From: Rhynchopus euleeides
Taxonomy: Eukaryota > Euglenozoa > Diplonemea > Diplonemida > Diplonemidae
DNA: 64,000 nucleotides
Direction: 5' to 3'
Assembly (NCBI GenBank): GCA_963210315.1
Contig: OY723268.1
Location: 1 to 64,000, forward strand
Shown piece by piece: positions 1 through 9,895 of the stretch (the first letter of the stretch is position 1; each line of letters starts with the position of its first letter). The notes beneath the pieces were generated by a model. That model saw only the letters and a list, made by a program, of their open reading frames with translations. It was not told the origin of the DNA and did no database searches. Position numbers and translations under genes: made by a program.

Positions 1-19
1 TTGAGGTTACGTCAGAGAA

Positions 20-310
20 TGGAATGCAGACCATCAGACCCTCAGTAGCCTCAGGAGGACGCAGCCAGCTCATGCAGAATCTGTACACCTGCAAGGAACA
101 GATGTTCACTACCGTGGCCTCCGGCGGCTGGGGGGCTCCGCCCCCCAGACCCCCCTGTGGCATGTGCCTGTATGTAAGTCCTTGCACGTCCGGGTCTGCG
201 GCAGATCGGTCCCGAAATCCATTTTTTGGACTAACCTCCGGCACCCGAGGCTGGACCCGAGCACGGATCCCTGAGAGAGGAACCGGGAGGTGACCCATTC
301 ACCACAAGAC
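20..310. repeat. Hairpin-bearing dispersed repeat, copy 1
   Basis: A block beginning with CCTCAGGAGGACGCAGCCA and running through a GC-rich core (109-172) in which GGGGGCTCCGCCCCCCAGACC can fold back on itself. The right part ends in a GAACCGGGAGG-like stretch followed by CCCATTCA. The same order of blocks recurs at 676-935, so this is a diverged tandem copy. No convincing protein is encoded. Confidence 0.7.
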
Positions 311-574
311 TCGCTTGCTGGGGGGTCCGCCAAAAAATCGGGGAACGCCTCACATTTAAGCCCAAATGAGCGTAGATTTCGCCCCTATAAAATGCCCTGG
401 TCAGGGGTAAAAAGAAAAAAAATATAGATTTTCGGGAAACCGGAAAAGTTGGCTCCTCGCCTTGGGGTCTCAAGGTGACCAGGAGGCGTTTCGTGAGCAA
501 AGTGACCCCAGCGACATGAGCACAGGCCTCAAACAGTCACAATAGAGGACAAATGAAGCTGCCCAACCCGTACC

Positions 575-660
575 GTGCAACAGACGTTTACTACCGTGGC
601 CTCCGGCGGCTGGGGGCTCCGCCCCCCAGACCCCCCTGTGGCATGTGCCTGTCTTGTACC
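575..660. repeat. Hairpin-bearing repeat, copy 2 (core only)
   Basis: Only the core of the repeat is present: ACTACCGTGGCCTCCGGCGG, the GGGGGCTCCGCCCCCC hairpin and GGCATGTGCCTGTCTTG. The left block seen in copies 1 and 3 is missing. Confidence 0.7.
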
Positions 661-675
661 CAAGCCCTTTACATC

Positions 676-935
676 AGGGAATGGAGTACAGACCGGATAT
701 CCTCAGGAGGACGCAGCCAACTCACACAGAATCCGTACGCCCGCAAGTCACAGATGTTCACTACCGTGGCCTCCGGCGGCTGGGGGCTCCGCCCCCCAGA
801 CCCCCCCTATGGCATGTGTTTGTCTTGTAACCAAGTCCTTGCGCGTCCGGGGCTGCATATCAGTCCGGTACCCTCGCGGGAGGCTGGGCCCGAGCACTGA
901 TCTCTGAGACGAACCGGGGGGGAACCCATTCAGTG
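676..935. repeat. Hairpin-bearing dispersed repeat, copy 3
   Basis: Repeats the block order of copy 1: CCTCAGGAGGACGCAGCCAA, CAGATGTTCACTACCGTGG, the hairpin core (759-806), GTCCTTGCGCGTCCGGG, then GAACCGGGGGGGAACCCATTC. Point differences from copy 1 are scattered throughout, so it is an old duplication. Confidence 0.7.
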
Positions 936-1340
936 AGAAAAAATTGGCTGACCCGATCCAGCCCGCAACCCCATATTTCAAGCTCCACCCCTGGGGTGGT
1001 AGGCAGAGGCTTAGCTTGGGGGGGTAAACTCGGTCAGCTGACCGAGTTTCAGCCAAACCCGGAAAAAAACTCGGTCAGCTCAAAAGACAAAAAAAAAAGT
1101 ATAAATTTTCGGGGAAAAAAGCGGATTTTTCTTGGGGTGCAGCAGCACAGGAGGTGAAGCACGCGTGCGAGCGAACGCGAACACCCCATTCTCCTTCTGT
1201 CCCGTATTCGTCGCTAGCGTAAGAATAACGTCAGAAGTCTCGAATTCCGTCTCCCGGCAACATGGTGGGCACGCAGGTGCAGGAGGCTACATCGCTGACC
1301 ATTACCTGGCACCTCTCCCGGGGATCACTGGCGCGTACCC
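936..1340. other. Stretch without a recognised gene
   Basis: Apart from the palindrome at 1026-1080 I see no conserved coding signal. Open frames here are short and low in complexity. Confidence 0.5.
1026..1080. repeat. Perfect 24-bp palindrome plus a third half-site
   Basis: Positions 1026-1049 are a perfect inverted repeat of the 12-base half AAACTCGGTCAG. A further copy of ACTCGGTCAGCT follows at about 1067-1078. Such a dyad with an extra half-site could be a protein-binding site or part of a repeat terminus. No function can be assigned. Confidence 0.7.
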
Positions 1341-1709
1341 TTGCCCGGACTTCAATGCCCCAGCACACCCACTGAAGTGGGCACAGGCGCACAAGACTGC
1401 CCTTCTGCAAGGTGCCCGGGTGTCTGTTCCGAGATTCGGAGGTTGGGCCTGCGTGATCTGCAGGAGGTTATTCAGCGGTTTACCTCGGCAAACCTCGCTC
1501 TCACGTACCCAGCAACATGCAGGCTACCCCAGCTTGCATCTATGCCTCGGCTGGGCACTGCTTCTGTTGAACGCTTGTTTTCCAAGCTCCGCCTTGTCTC
1601 CACCAGGCTTCGCCAACTGAGCAGCGAAAGCCTTGCAAATGTACTTTGTGGAGTGGAATGTCGCGAAGATTCACAGGGTATCCCCGAAGCCACTCTTGCG
1701 AGGTCCTAG
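1341..1709 (+). pseudogene. Remnant of a hAT-type transposase C-terminus
   Basis: An open frame of about 122 residues. Residues 68-105 (about 1542-1655) resemble the hAT C-terminal dimerisation region: a small-residue stretch, then TASVERLFSKLRLVSTRLR and SSESLANVL, matching the family pattern of an ER-FS core followed by K/R-x-LR and a leucine-rich helix. No upstream catalytic domain is visible nearby, so it would be a fragment. The start ATG is only the first in the frame. It could be a chance resemblance, since the match is short. Confidence 0.45.
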
Positions 1710-1879
1710 GGTACCCCGAGAGAATGTCACCCCCCTCGAGGGCCCAGGGCCGAGGGGGGGTGACATTCTTCCCAGCCGCTACACAGGGCAACCATTGAAG
1801 AACGTCACCCCCTCTGTACAGGGTGGCCGTTGGAGCCCAAGCGGAGGCCGAGGGGGGGTGACATTCTCTCCGGGTACCC
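1709..1879. mobile_element. Small terminal-inverted-repeat (MITE-like) element
   Basis: The outer arms are GGGTACCCCGAGAGAATGTC at the left and its near complement ending GACATTCTCTCCGGGTACCC at the right, about 30 bp each with small mismatches. Inside, a second GTCACCCCC/GGGGGTGAC pair gives a nested hairpin. There is no coding capacity. No clear target-site duplication was found, so mobility is inferred from structure only. Confidence 0.5.
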
Positions 1880-2364
1880 GAGGTATAATAATAGGTATAA
1901 TAAGGGCTCGTCCCATAACCCCCCCCCCAAAGTGGCCTTTTTGGGATTTTTCGCTGAAAACCTGAAAGATCCAGGACAAAACCGGTCCTGACCCCCAAAC
2001 CTGGCCCAAAAGTGATATCTGGGGCTATCCGGGGGTTTCCTGGGGCAAGTGAGGGTGCAGGGGGGTCTGATTCTGGTTAGAGGAGGCATAGCCTGCTGAC
2101 CTGGCTGTCTAAAAAATTATTTTTTTTAAAATCGCATTGTCTTTTCGACCCTATACCAAAAGTGGTCCCAAATCGGTCCGGGACGACCGTCCACAACCGT
2201 CCACACTCTCTAAATGCTCGATGTTGCATTTTAAATTCAAAAATTCACATTTTCCAGCCAACTGGGCCAGTTTCCTGAGGAAAATGGCTCAAAATCGCAA
2301 ACACTCCATTTCTACGGGCCACCACAGGCCAATAGAGTACCAAAATCGGTTTTTTCGCATTCTA
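1880..2364. other. Stretch without a recognised gene
   Basis: Contains a short ATA-rich run (1883-1901), a C-run (1920-1929) and an A/T-rich segment (2110-2130). No gene, RNA or mobile-element signature was recognised. Confidence 0.5.
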
Positions 2365-2655
2365 CGGCCTCAGGCAGACCGTCCACACCCAAAAATCACC
2401 CCCAGGTGGTCAATATTGGGGTGTTCTGGCACTTTTTCACCTGTGGACGGTTGTGGACGGCTGTGGATGGCTGTGGATGGTTGTGGACGGCTGTGGACGG
2501 TCTGCCAAGAGGTTACTGGAGGTTGCTAGGCTGCGGGCGGACCGTCCACACCCAAAAAACACCCCCAGTTGGTCACGATGGGGACGGTACGTCTCTTTTT
2601 CGTCTGTAGACGGTTGTGGACGGTCTGCCAATAGGTTGCTCCAGGATGCGAGATT
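2365..2655. repeat. GTGGACGG minisatellite in a duplicated block
   Basis: Two diverged copies of a block that starts GACCGTCCACACCCAAAAA (about 2377 and 2539) and ends in GTGGACGG repeats. The first copy expands into about seven 10-bp units of the type TGTGGACGGC/TGTGGATGGC (2440-2506). Frames through it encode only simple repeats. Confidence 0.75.
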
Positions 2656-3845
2656 GTTCTCGGTAGGTCACCGACTGTAACCGATTGTTCTCGGCATGTA
2701 ACCGATTGTAACCGATTGTAACCGATTGTTCTTGGCATGTATCCGATTGTAACCGATTGTCCTCGTCATGTAACCGATTGTAACCGATCGTTCTTGGCAT
2801 GTAACCGATTGTCACCGATTGTCCTCGTCATGTAACCGATTGTAACCGATCGTTCTTGGCATGTAACCGATTGTAACCGATTGTCCTCGTCATGTAACCG
2901 ATTGTAACCGATCGTTCTTGGCCTGTAACCGATTGTAACCGATTGTTCTTGGCATGTAACCGATTGTCACCGATTGTCCTCGTCATGTAACCGATTGTAA
3001 CCGATCGTTCTTGGCATGTAACCGATTGTAACCGATTGTCCTCGTCATGTAACCGATTGTAACCGATCGTTCTTGGCATGTAACCGATTGTAACTGATTG
3101 TTCTCGGCATGTAACCGATTGTAACCGATTGTTCTTGGCCTGTAACCGATTGTAACCGATTGTTCTTGGCATGTAACCGATTGTCACCGATTGTCCTCGT
3201 CATGTAACCGATTGTAACCGATCGTTCTTGGCATGTAACCGATTGTAACTGATTGTTCTCGGCATGTAACCGATTGTAACCGATTGTTCTTGGCCTGTAA
3301 CCGATTGTAACCGATTGTTCTCGGCATGTAACCGATTGTAACCGATTGTTCTCGGCATGTAACCGATTGTAACCGATCGTTCTTGGCATGTAACCGATTG
3401 TAACCGATTGTTCTCGGCATGTAACCGATTGTAACCGATTGTTCTCGTCATGTAACCGATTGTAACCGATCGTTCTTGGCATGTAACCGATTGTAACCGA
3501 TTGTTCTCGGCATGTAACCGATTGTAACCGATCGTTCTTGGCATGTAACCGATTGTAACTGATTGTTCTTGGCATGTAACCGATTGTAACCGATTGCCCT
3601 CGTCATGTAACCGATTGTAACCGATTGTTCTCGGCATGTAACCGATTGTAACCGATTGTTCTCGGCATGTAACCGATTGTAACCGATCGTTCTTGGCATG
3701 TAACCGATTGTAACCGATTGCCCTCGTCATGTAACCGATTGTAACCGATTGTAACCGATTGTTCTTGGCATGTAACCGATTGTAACCGATCGTTCTTGGC
3801 ATGTAACCGATTGTTCTTGGCATGTAACCGATTGTAACCGAAACA
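2656..3845. repeat. 31-bp satellite, about 38 units
   Basis: The unit is TGTAACCGAT twice followed by an 11-base variable box such as TGTTCTCGGCA. Variants of the box include CGTTCTTGGCA and TGTCCTCGTCA; some 10-mers read TGTCACCGAT. The variants recur in higher-order order, for example blocks around 2830-2990 and 3000-3180. The minus strand is open over long distances only because 31 units of 3 bp make a repeating 31-codon pattern; this is not a gene. Confidence 0.95.
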
Positions 3846-4011
3846 GAACGGTGTCTCCCCTTGCCCCCTCCACTCTCGGTCACTCTGCGTGCCTCCCAGA
3901 TGTTGTGTGCGGACCCCTCAGCAGACTGCTTAACTTTAACTTTGCTGCACCTACGTTGCTCACACAGCACTAACCCACTGCAGGCACTGGCACGTTCGAC
4001 AGCTTCTGATA

Positions 4012-6690
4012 ATGTCCGGCTTGGTTACCTTCGCGGAAGCGTGCAAGCTGCAGGGTATCCCAGACGAGACTACGGGGAAGGTCGCGGGTGCGCTTCTCCG
4101 CAACGCAGGATGGCCGAAACCCGTAACGAGCCGGACCTCAAACGGCGTGCAGAAGATGTATTGCTTGGCAGATATCCGTCGGCCCAATCCCCTCTCCTCC
4201 GAAGAGGCAATCCGGCAGTTGACTGCTTCGTCCCCGGGCCGCTGCTTCCCCGACGATGTCCTGATCGCTCCTCTGGGTGAGCCCGATGATCTCGCTGATC
4301 AGGCGGCGCTCCTCCCCCACCCCGAGGATGCGGATCCCGTCTCGCAGAGCGTGATCTCGGCGGTCACGCGGGGTCCTGCTGCTGCTGGCAACGACGAGCC
4401 TGATGAGCCTGAGGCGCCTCCGTCACCGACTCCCGTGCCGCCGAAACCTCTGCCTGCCGCGCTCCCACCGACGTCTCCGACGAGTCCCGCCGACGATGTC
4501 GACATTGGTTCTTCTGTGTGCAGTGACCCTGCCGACCTCGCCAGCCTCGATGACCTCGCCGACCTCGCCGACTCCGCCTGCCCCGTTGACTCCGCCTCCC
4601 ACGCCAACACCGACTCCCCCGTTGCGACTGCGATGGACGCGTTGCGTGACGCTGTGGCTGCTGGTGAGGGGTGGTGCTGCATCAGCAGCGCCGAGTACCT
4701 GACTCTCCTGCGCTCCCTCTTGCCCGCAGGTGCGAAGGTGTCGGACACCGCCCTCTTCTCCCTGGTGAAGGAGAACGCCGACTGCATGTCTTCTGCTCTG
4801 CATCCTCACGAGAAGGGTAGTGATACCCGGGGGATGAAGAAGAAGTACTGCATCGGAAATGCAGTGCCGGGACGGCCGTGCAGCCTCCACTTCGTCGGAC
4901 AGGGCACGCCTCCGCCGGCCCCCGTGGGGCGCCCCTCCAAGACCCTCCCCGAGCGGGTCTTGCAGGTCAAGGCTTTGCAGAAGGCCTTGCTGAGGGCGAA
5001 GGACCGCATTGCGCAGCTGACGGAGGAGTTGGCTGCTGCGCACGAGGTTCTCGGGCGCAAGGGGGACATTGTTCTTCGTGGGGTGACGGGCCGGAAGTCC
5101 TGCACCGAGCCCTACCCCATGAAGGTGCTGCGGGCGCTGTTGGAGTTGCGGATGGCTGGCATCGGTCAGGAGTCGTCGCGCAGGGTGCTGCGCGACATCA
5201 TCAAGCTCCTGAGCGATGGGGTGGAGATGCCGATCCCCTCTCGCTGGACGCTCCGCGAATTCGAGATCCCGAGCGGAGCGGCTTCCTTCGCCGTCTTCTT
5301 GGAGGATGTCGCGAGGACGCAGACCGGCGGAGGGGGCCTAGGCAAAGACCGGCAGAAGGCCACCCTCTCCCTCGCCCACGATGCCACCTCCTCCTTGGGC
5401 CGGAGTAGTGTCTCGCTGCACGTTGTCACCGCCCACGTCGCTGCAGACGAGAATCGCGTACGCGGGGCCTGCGCCTCCGCCCTCCCCCTGAAGAACGGGA
5501 AGGCTGCAGGGAAGACCTCCAACCTGCAGGCGGTCCGCCGCATAGTCTCCGCCCACAAGCTCCGTATTAGCAACGCCACCCTGAGCGACCATGCTAGCAC
5601 GGAGGCGAAGGCGACCAGGGACGCGGGGGGCGCCATCGTCCACCTACGGTGCATGCACCATAAGGTTGGAGGCGCACTGAAGTACGCAGTGCAGACGGCG
5701 GGGAAGGCCTTGATGATGTCTCATCGGGTCGACCCGGCAGCCAACGTTGCCAGCGTACTTGCAGTCCTCGACCCGACAAACGGCCGGTCAACCGCCGGGG
5801 TCATTTTCGTGGATGCTGAGCTTGGGAAAGCACTTGACATGCGCTACCCCCGGGGCCTGGGGTTTGCCCGTGAGCGGGGGTCGAAGTGGCATGCCCGTCC
5901 TCAGCAGTGCTCCCGCCTCCTCAAGTTCTCCGCCTCCATCCTGGAGATGGTGAGAGAGGAGCGGTTCACCCCGACTGCGACAGAGATCCTCACTCTTCTG
6001 GGGACCCCCACCGTCGCCGCCTACTGTGCAGCCTGCCATTTCATTGGCAGCCTGTACTTGAGGTTCCTCAACGACCTCAAGCCCAGGCGGTTGAACGAGG
6101 AGACGGGCCGCCTCGAGGTCAACTTCGAGGCGGGATGGGGTGTGCTGAGGCCGCTGCACCTCCTCGCCCGCGACCTGAGCGCCGACTCCGCCGACAACGA
6201 CTTCCCTGCCCTGCGGAAGCATTGGGGACAACCCCGCCACGGTGAGGAGGAGGTGGGGCGGGCTGAGGCGTTGGAGGTGGTGAAGGATCACCACGATGTA
6301 TTTGCGGAGGTCTGGGTTCCCTGCATCCAGGGGTTTGCGAGCACATTGGCAAGGTTCATCGGCTACGATGAAGCTGCAATGGCGTCGGCATCACCCGAAG
6401 ACCTCCCTTCGCTACCCTCCACACAAGACCTCGCAGAGTGTGTGGCTGGGAATGCATCGTTCTTGGCGCAGAGGGCCCCCAACCTCTCTTCTGCTGCCTT
6501 GTCTGGGATTACCCAGAGCAAGGTGAACCGCTTCCTGTTGGGTTGTCATGCGGCAAGCCACCATGCCGGTGAGGCTCGGGGGCCTGGGGATCCGACGCGC
6601 CGCCGAACACTGGCATGCAGCCGCCCTGGCGTCCACGGCGAACGGCCACTCCTTGTGCCGGGAGCTCGACCCCAACTTCACGTGGGATGA
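4012..6690 (+). CDS. Putative DDE/RNase H-fold transposase-like protein, fused out of frame to a retroelement
   Basis: Open frame of 892 codons; the native part ends near residue 845 (6545), after which the frame runs through retroelement copy A in the wrong phase, so the C-terminus is lost. Visible order: two similar N-terminal modules each ending in a K-(K/M)-YC motif (residues 1-50 and about 220-285), separated by a low-complexity D/A/L/P region; a coiled coil (about 315-350); then a core with LAHDATSS (about 450), LSDHAST (about 525) and RCMHHKVGG about 20 residues later. D...D followed by C-x2-H recalls hAT-like and other RNase H-fold transposases, where the Cys-His pair lies after the second Asp. 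A later W with flanking R/K (SKWHARP) also fits. I do not recognise a named family. The leader 3846-4011 has no clear promoter. Confidence 0.45.
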   Translation: MSGLVTFAEACKLQGIPDETTGKVAGALLRNAGWPKPVTSRTSNGVQKMYCLADIRRPNPLSSEEAIRQLTASSPGRCFPDDVLIAPLGEPDDLADQAALLPHPEDADPVSQSVISAVTRGPAAAGNDEPDEPEAPPSPTPVPPKPLPAALPPTSPTSPADDVDIGSSVCSDPADLASLDDLADLADSACPVDSASHANTDSPVATAMDALRDAVAAGEGWCCISSAEYLTLLRSLLPAGAKVSDTALFSLVKENADCMSSALHPHEKGSDTRGMKKKYCIGNAVPGRPCSLHFVGQGTPPPAPVGRPSKTLPERVLQVKALQKALLRAKDRIAQLTEELAAAHEVLGRKGDIVLRGVTGRKSCTEPYPMKVLRALLELRMAGIGQESSRRVLRDIIKLLSDGVEMPIPSRWTLREFEIPSGAASFAVFLEDVARTQTGGGGLGKDRQKATLSLAHDATSSLGRSSVSLHVVTAHVAADENRVRGACASALPLKNGKAAGKTSNLQAVRRIVSAHKLRISNATLSDHASTEAKATRDAGGAIVHLRCMHHKVGGALKYAVQTAGKALMMSHRVDPAANVASVLAVLDPTNGRSTAGVIFVDAELGKALDMRYPRGLGFARERGSKWHARPQQCSRLLKFSASILEMVREERFTPTATEILTLLGTPTVAAYCAACHFIGSLYLRFLNDLKPRRLNEETGRLEVNFEAGWGVLRPLHLLARDLSADSADNDFPALRKHWGQPRHGEEEVGRAEALEVVKDHHDVFAEVWVPCIQGFASTLARFIGYDEAAMASASPEDLPSLPSTQDLAECVAGNASFLAQRAPNLSSAALSGITQSKVNRFLLGCHAASHHAGEARGPGDPTRRRTLACSRPGVHGERPLLVPGARPQLHVG

Positions 6691-9600
6691 GGAGGGATGG
6701 GAGACCACCTGCCTCGCTCACAACAACGCTGTGGACGAGGACGAACGGCGCGACCCCACGCAAGCCCCCGTGGGGGATGTCGAGCAGAGGGAACTCTCCC
6801 GCGCGATCGTCAGCCGCCAGTACCGCGAGCTGTTCGAAGAGTCCGACGCCCACGACAGAGCCCGCCTGCGATCGCTGTCGCTGCCCCACGCCGGCGCTTT
6901 CCTCGGGGGGAAGCTCTCGGAGAACAGCCGCATCGAGGGTCGCCAGATGATCGCCGTGTCACGCGCCCGCCTTGGCATTCCCCTCTTCGAGCCGGATACC
7001 GTCTGCGAGAAGTGCGGCAGGGAACTGGACGAGATGGGGACCCACGCCTTCGACTGCAACCAGGGCGGGGCTTTAACCCGCAGACACGACGCCACCCGGG
7101 ACGCCCTGTTCGCCCTGGCACAGGAGGCGGGCACGAACCCCGAGATGGAGTCTCTGCATCTCCTGCAGGATGGGCAGCGCCCGGGCGACCTCGTGACTAG
7201 GAGGATCTGGCCACGAGTCATTGACATCACCGTCAAGAACCCCGTGGCCGCTTCTTACGTGCAGGCGGCAGCCCGTTTCACGGGAGCGGCGGCAGCCCAG
7301 GGCGAGGCGACGAAGAACCGGCAGTACCGGGACGCGTGTGCGGCGCGAGGCCTCGTGTTCGCCCCCTACGCCATGGAGTTGTTCGGCGGCCTCGCCCCCT
7401 CGGCACACTCCGTCTTCTCGAAGCTCGGGCGCCTTGCAGCGGAGCGGACAGGAGCGAGCCGAGTGCAGCTGACGCAGGAGTACGCGTGCAGGGTGAACTC
7501 CGCCTTCAACAACACCCTGGGCGCCACCCTGCTCGAGTGCGGGGAGCTTACGAAGGCTTGCCGGTCGCTGGCCCGCGACAGAGTCGAGGTGGAGGCCGCC
7601 CCACCCCTGGACCCCGACCACTTCATCAGGTTCGAGCCGGACCAGGTCGGCCAGGGTGCTGCATTCGAAGACACCGACCCGGACGACGCGGAGGGACAAG
7701 GCCACCAGGCGGTGCCCCCTCCCTCAGACGAGCCCCTGCGTCCCGCCCAGAAACCCGTAGACCGCGAGCCGCCGACGCCGGAAGACCTGGTGCGTGAATG
7801 GCGGTCTGCCCACAACGGTGTAGGGGTGTCCTTCACCTCGCTGATGGGGGGCTTGGGGAACCTCCTGCCGGCGGTGTTCCAGGTGCAGCAGCTGGGGGGA
7901 GGTGGCGCGGGGGGGGTGCCCACGGATGCGCTGGTGGCCCTCGCGGACGGCTTCGCCTCGTCAGGGACCCCGATGGAGGCAGGGCCACTCCGCAGACAGG
8001 CCGTCGCCCGGGTACGATCCTCCCCCGAACTGTCGGGGCTCCTGGCAGACCCAGCGGCGTGGGCCAGCCGCATGTCCGCTTTCGAGGGGGGAGACGAAGC
8101 GACGTGGGCCGACGACGTGCTCATTCGCGGGGCGGCGTGCGTGCTGCGGAGGCACATCATCGTCTTCCGCGACTACCGCGCGCCGACAGTGTGCGACCCC
8201 GGGTGCAAGCCGATCGCCACCGCGGTCGCCCTCGGGGGAGTAGGCGACCGCTTCCAGGCGCTCACCCTGCCGGCGGACGTGCAGGAGTTGGTGGGCGGGA
8301 GCACGACTGGGCCCCGGCCTACCGTACGCGCGGGCCCGCGGCTGCGAACTGAGCGGGCGGAGGGGGAGCAGGACGTGACGGAGTTCTGCCAGTTCTGCGA
8401 AGCGGACTTCTCCACGCAGGACACCCACGGCAGGTGTGTACACTGCCTCAGAGCCAGCTGCCCTGACTGTGTCGAGCACGTCACGGACCCCTGCCAGTGC
8501 GGGCGCACGGAGCCGACGACGGTGGTGCAGGAGGAGGTGATGGATGACGACGAGGACAGCACCGACAGCGAGGACGCCGGTCCCCCGCCGCCGCCCCCGG
8601 GGCCGGCCCCCGAGCCGGCGGACGATGTCCTGACCCGGTGGCTGACCGCGAGGGAGCACGCGCTTCCGGGAGTCACCACCGCGAAGCAGCAGAGCGTGCT
8701 GGAGATGCCGGACGTGCAGGACTTCCGGTTCACCCCCGGGAACTGCTTCTTCGACGCCCTCACGTCCCTCCTCGGCGAGGCCGGCGCGACTGCAGACGGC
8801 CTGCGGCAGTACGTCGTGAAGGTGGTCGGCGACCACGCTGACCTGAGGAGCAGGGCGGAGCCCTCCTACGAGGAGTGGGCGCGGCAGATGTGCGAGTCCG
8901 GCAGCATGAACGTTGCGTCGTGGGCCGACGAGCTGACGCTGCAGGGGGCCGCGCGGGCGACGGGCTCCCCGATCGTCGTGCTCGCTGATGACACTGCACC
9001 GCGGATATACCGCCCCCTGAGGAAGCCGTACGGGCCTGTCGCGGGTGTCAAGTTCAAGACATCGCACTACAGCCCACTCCACATCTCGGAGCAGGTGCGG
9101 TCCTTCGTGCTCCGCCTCGCACCGGCCGTACCCCTCGTCTCCACCGGCTGCCGAGGCGCAGAGGCTGGCCTCCACATGGTCCGAGTAGACGGGGGGACAG
9201 CCGAACTGTCGGTGCTGTGTGTCAGATGTGAGCAGCCGTTTGACACCCGAACGCCCCACTGGGAATGCATAGGCTGCAATCGCCTAGCGTGCACGGGCTG
9301 TGTGTCGGACGGAGAGACATGTACCCGTCCGCCGGACCGAGGAGGCGACGGGGCTGCGACGGACGGTAACGCACACACGACCTCGGGCGGCTCTCCCTCT
9401 GCTTCTACAGCACCAGCCCCCTCGTCGAACGCGACCGCTCAGCCCTCCACCTCCTCCACCGACTCCACCTCCGACGCGCAGCAGGGCGGCTCCACCAGCG
9501 AGAACGCACCAGCCCCCTCAGCGTCGCAGCACACAGGCAAGCGGAAGGCCGACCGTGACGTGTCAGCCTCTCCCCCGGACAGGAAGCGCAGCGCGACGGC

Positions 9601-9895
9601 TGCCGACAAAGGCACCCCAGCTGACGACGCCGACGTCCCCAAGACGGTGGCTGAATGGGACGCCCTGTTCACCCCAGAGCCTGGCTCCCCGGAGGAGGAG
9701 TTCAAGTCCGCGAGGCGAGCCCTGCATGCGTGGCGTTGCAAGGTCCGCCTCCAAGACAGAGAGGAGCAGAGGCTGTACAATAACCTCAACTCGAGGATGT
9801 ACACCGCAGCGGGCATGCGTCGCGCGACAGCGGGGACAGCGTCCCAGGGATCACGCCGCGCCGCGCCGCGCGCGACAGGCGCCGCCACCCAGTGA
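6548..9895 (+). pseudogene. Retrotransposon polyprotein C-terminal half: CCHC, RLE, OTU-like x2, zinc modules (copy A)
   Basis: Open for 1115 codons from a Met that lies just inside the RT thumb (GGLGIRRA). Order: CCHC knuckle C153-x2-C156-x9-H166-x3-C170; RLE motif RPGD214 with VID226 and K230, the PD-x(11-14)-D type of early-branching non-LTR elements; a Y/C-rich helical region; an OTU-like domain (about 410-560) in which the Cys is Leu (GNLLPAVF, about 438) and the His is absent; zinc module C614 to C651 with four to five Cys/His pairs; a second OTU-like domain with GNC733FFDAL, a WADEL helix and H840Y; zinc module from C891; a Ser/Pro region with basic KRKADR and DRKR clusters; a charged C-terminal helix. 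It lacks the RT, so cannot be autonomous. OTU-family enzymes are deubiquitinating cysteine proteases; their use here is inferred. Confidence 0.8.

Noticed and set aside
2656..3845. CRISPR array
   Set aside because: There are no unique spacers between constant repeats; the variable boxes come from a few recurring types, as in a satellite.
2573..3970. Long minus-strand open frames of up to 256 codons across the satellite
   Set aside because: They are translations of a 31-bp repeat, which keeps all frames periodic. No protein character.
7961..9259. 432-codon minus-strand frame (also in copies B, C and D)
   Set aside because: Antisense shadow of the GC-rich polyprotein, rich in Arg, Pro and Ala, with no domain.
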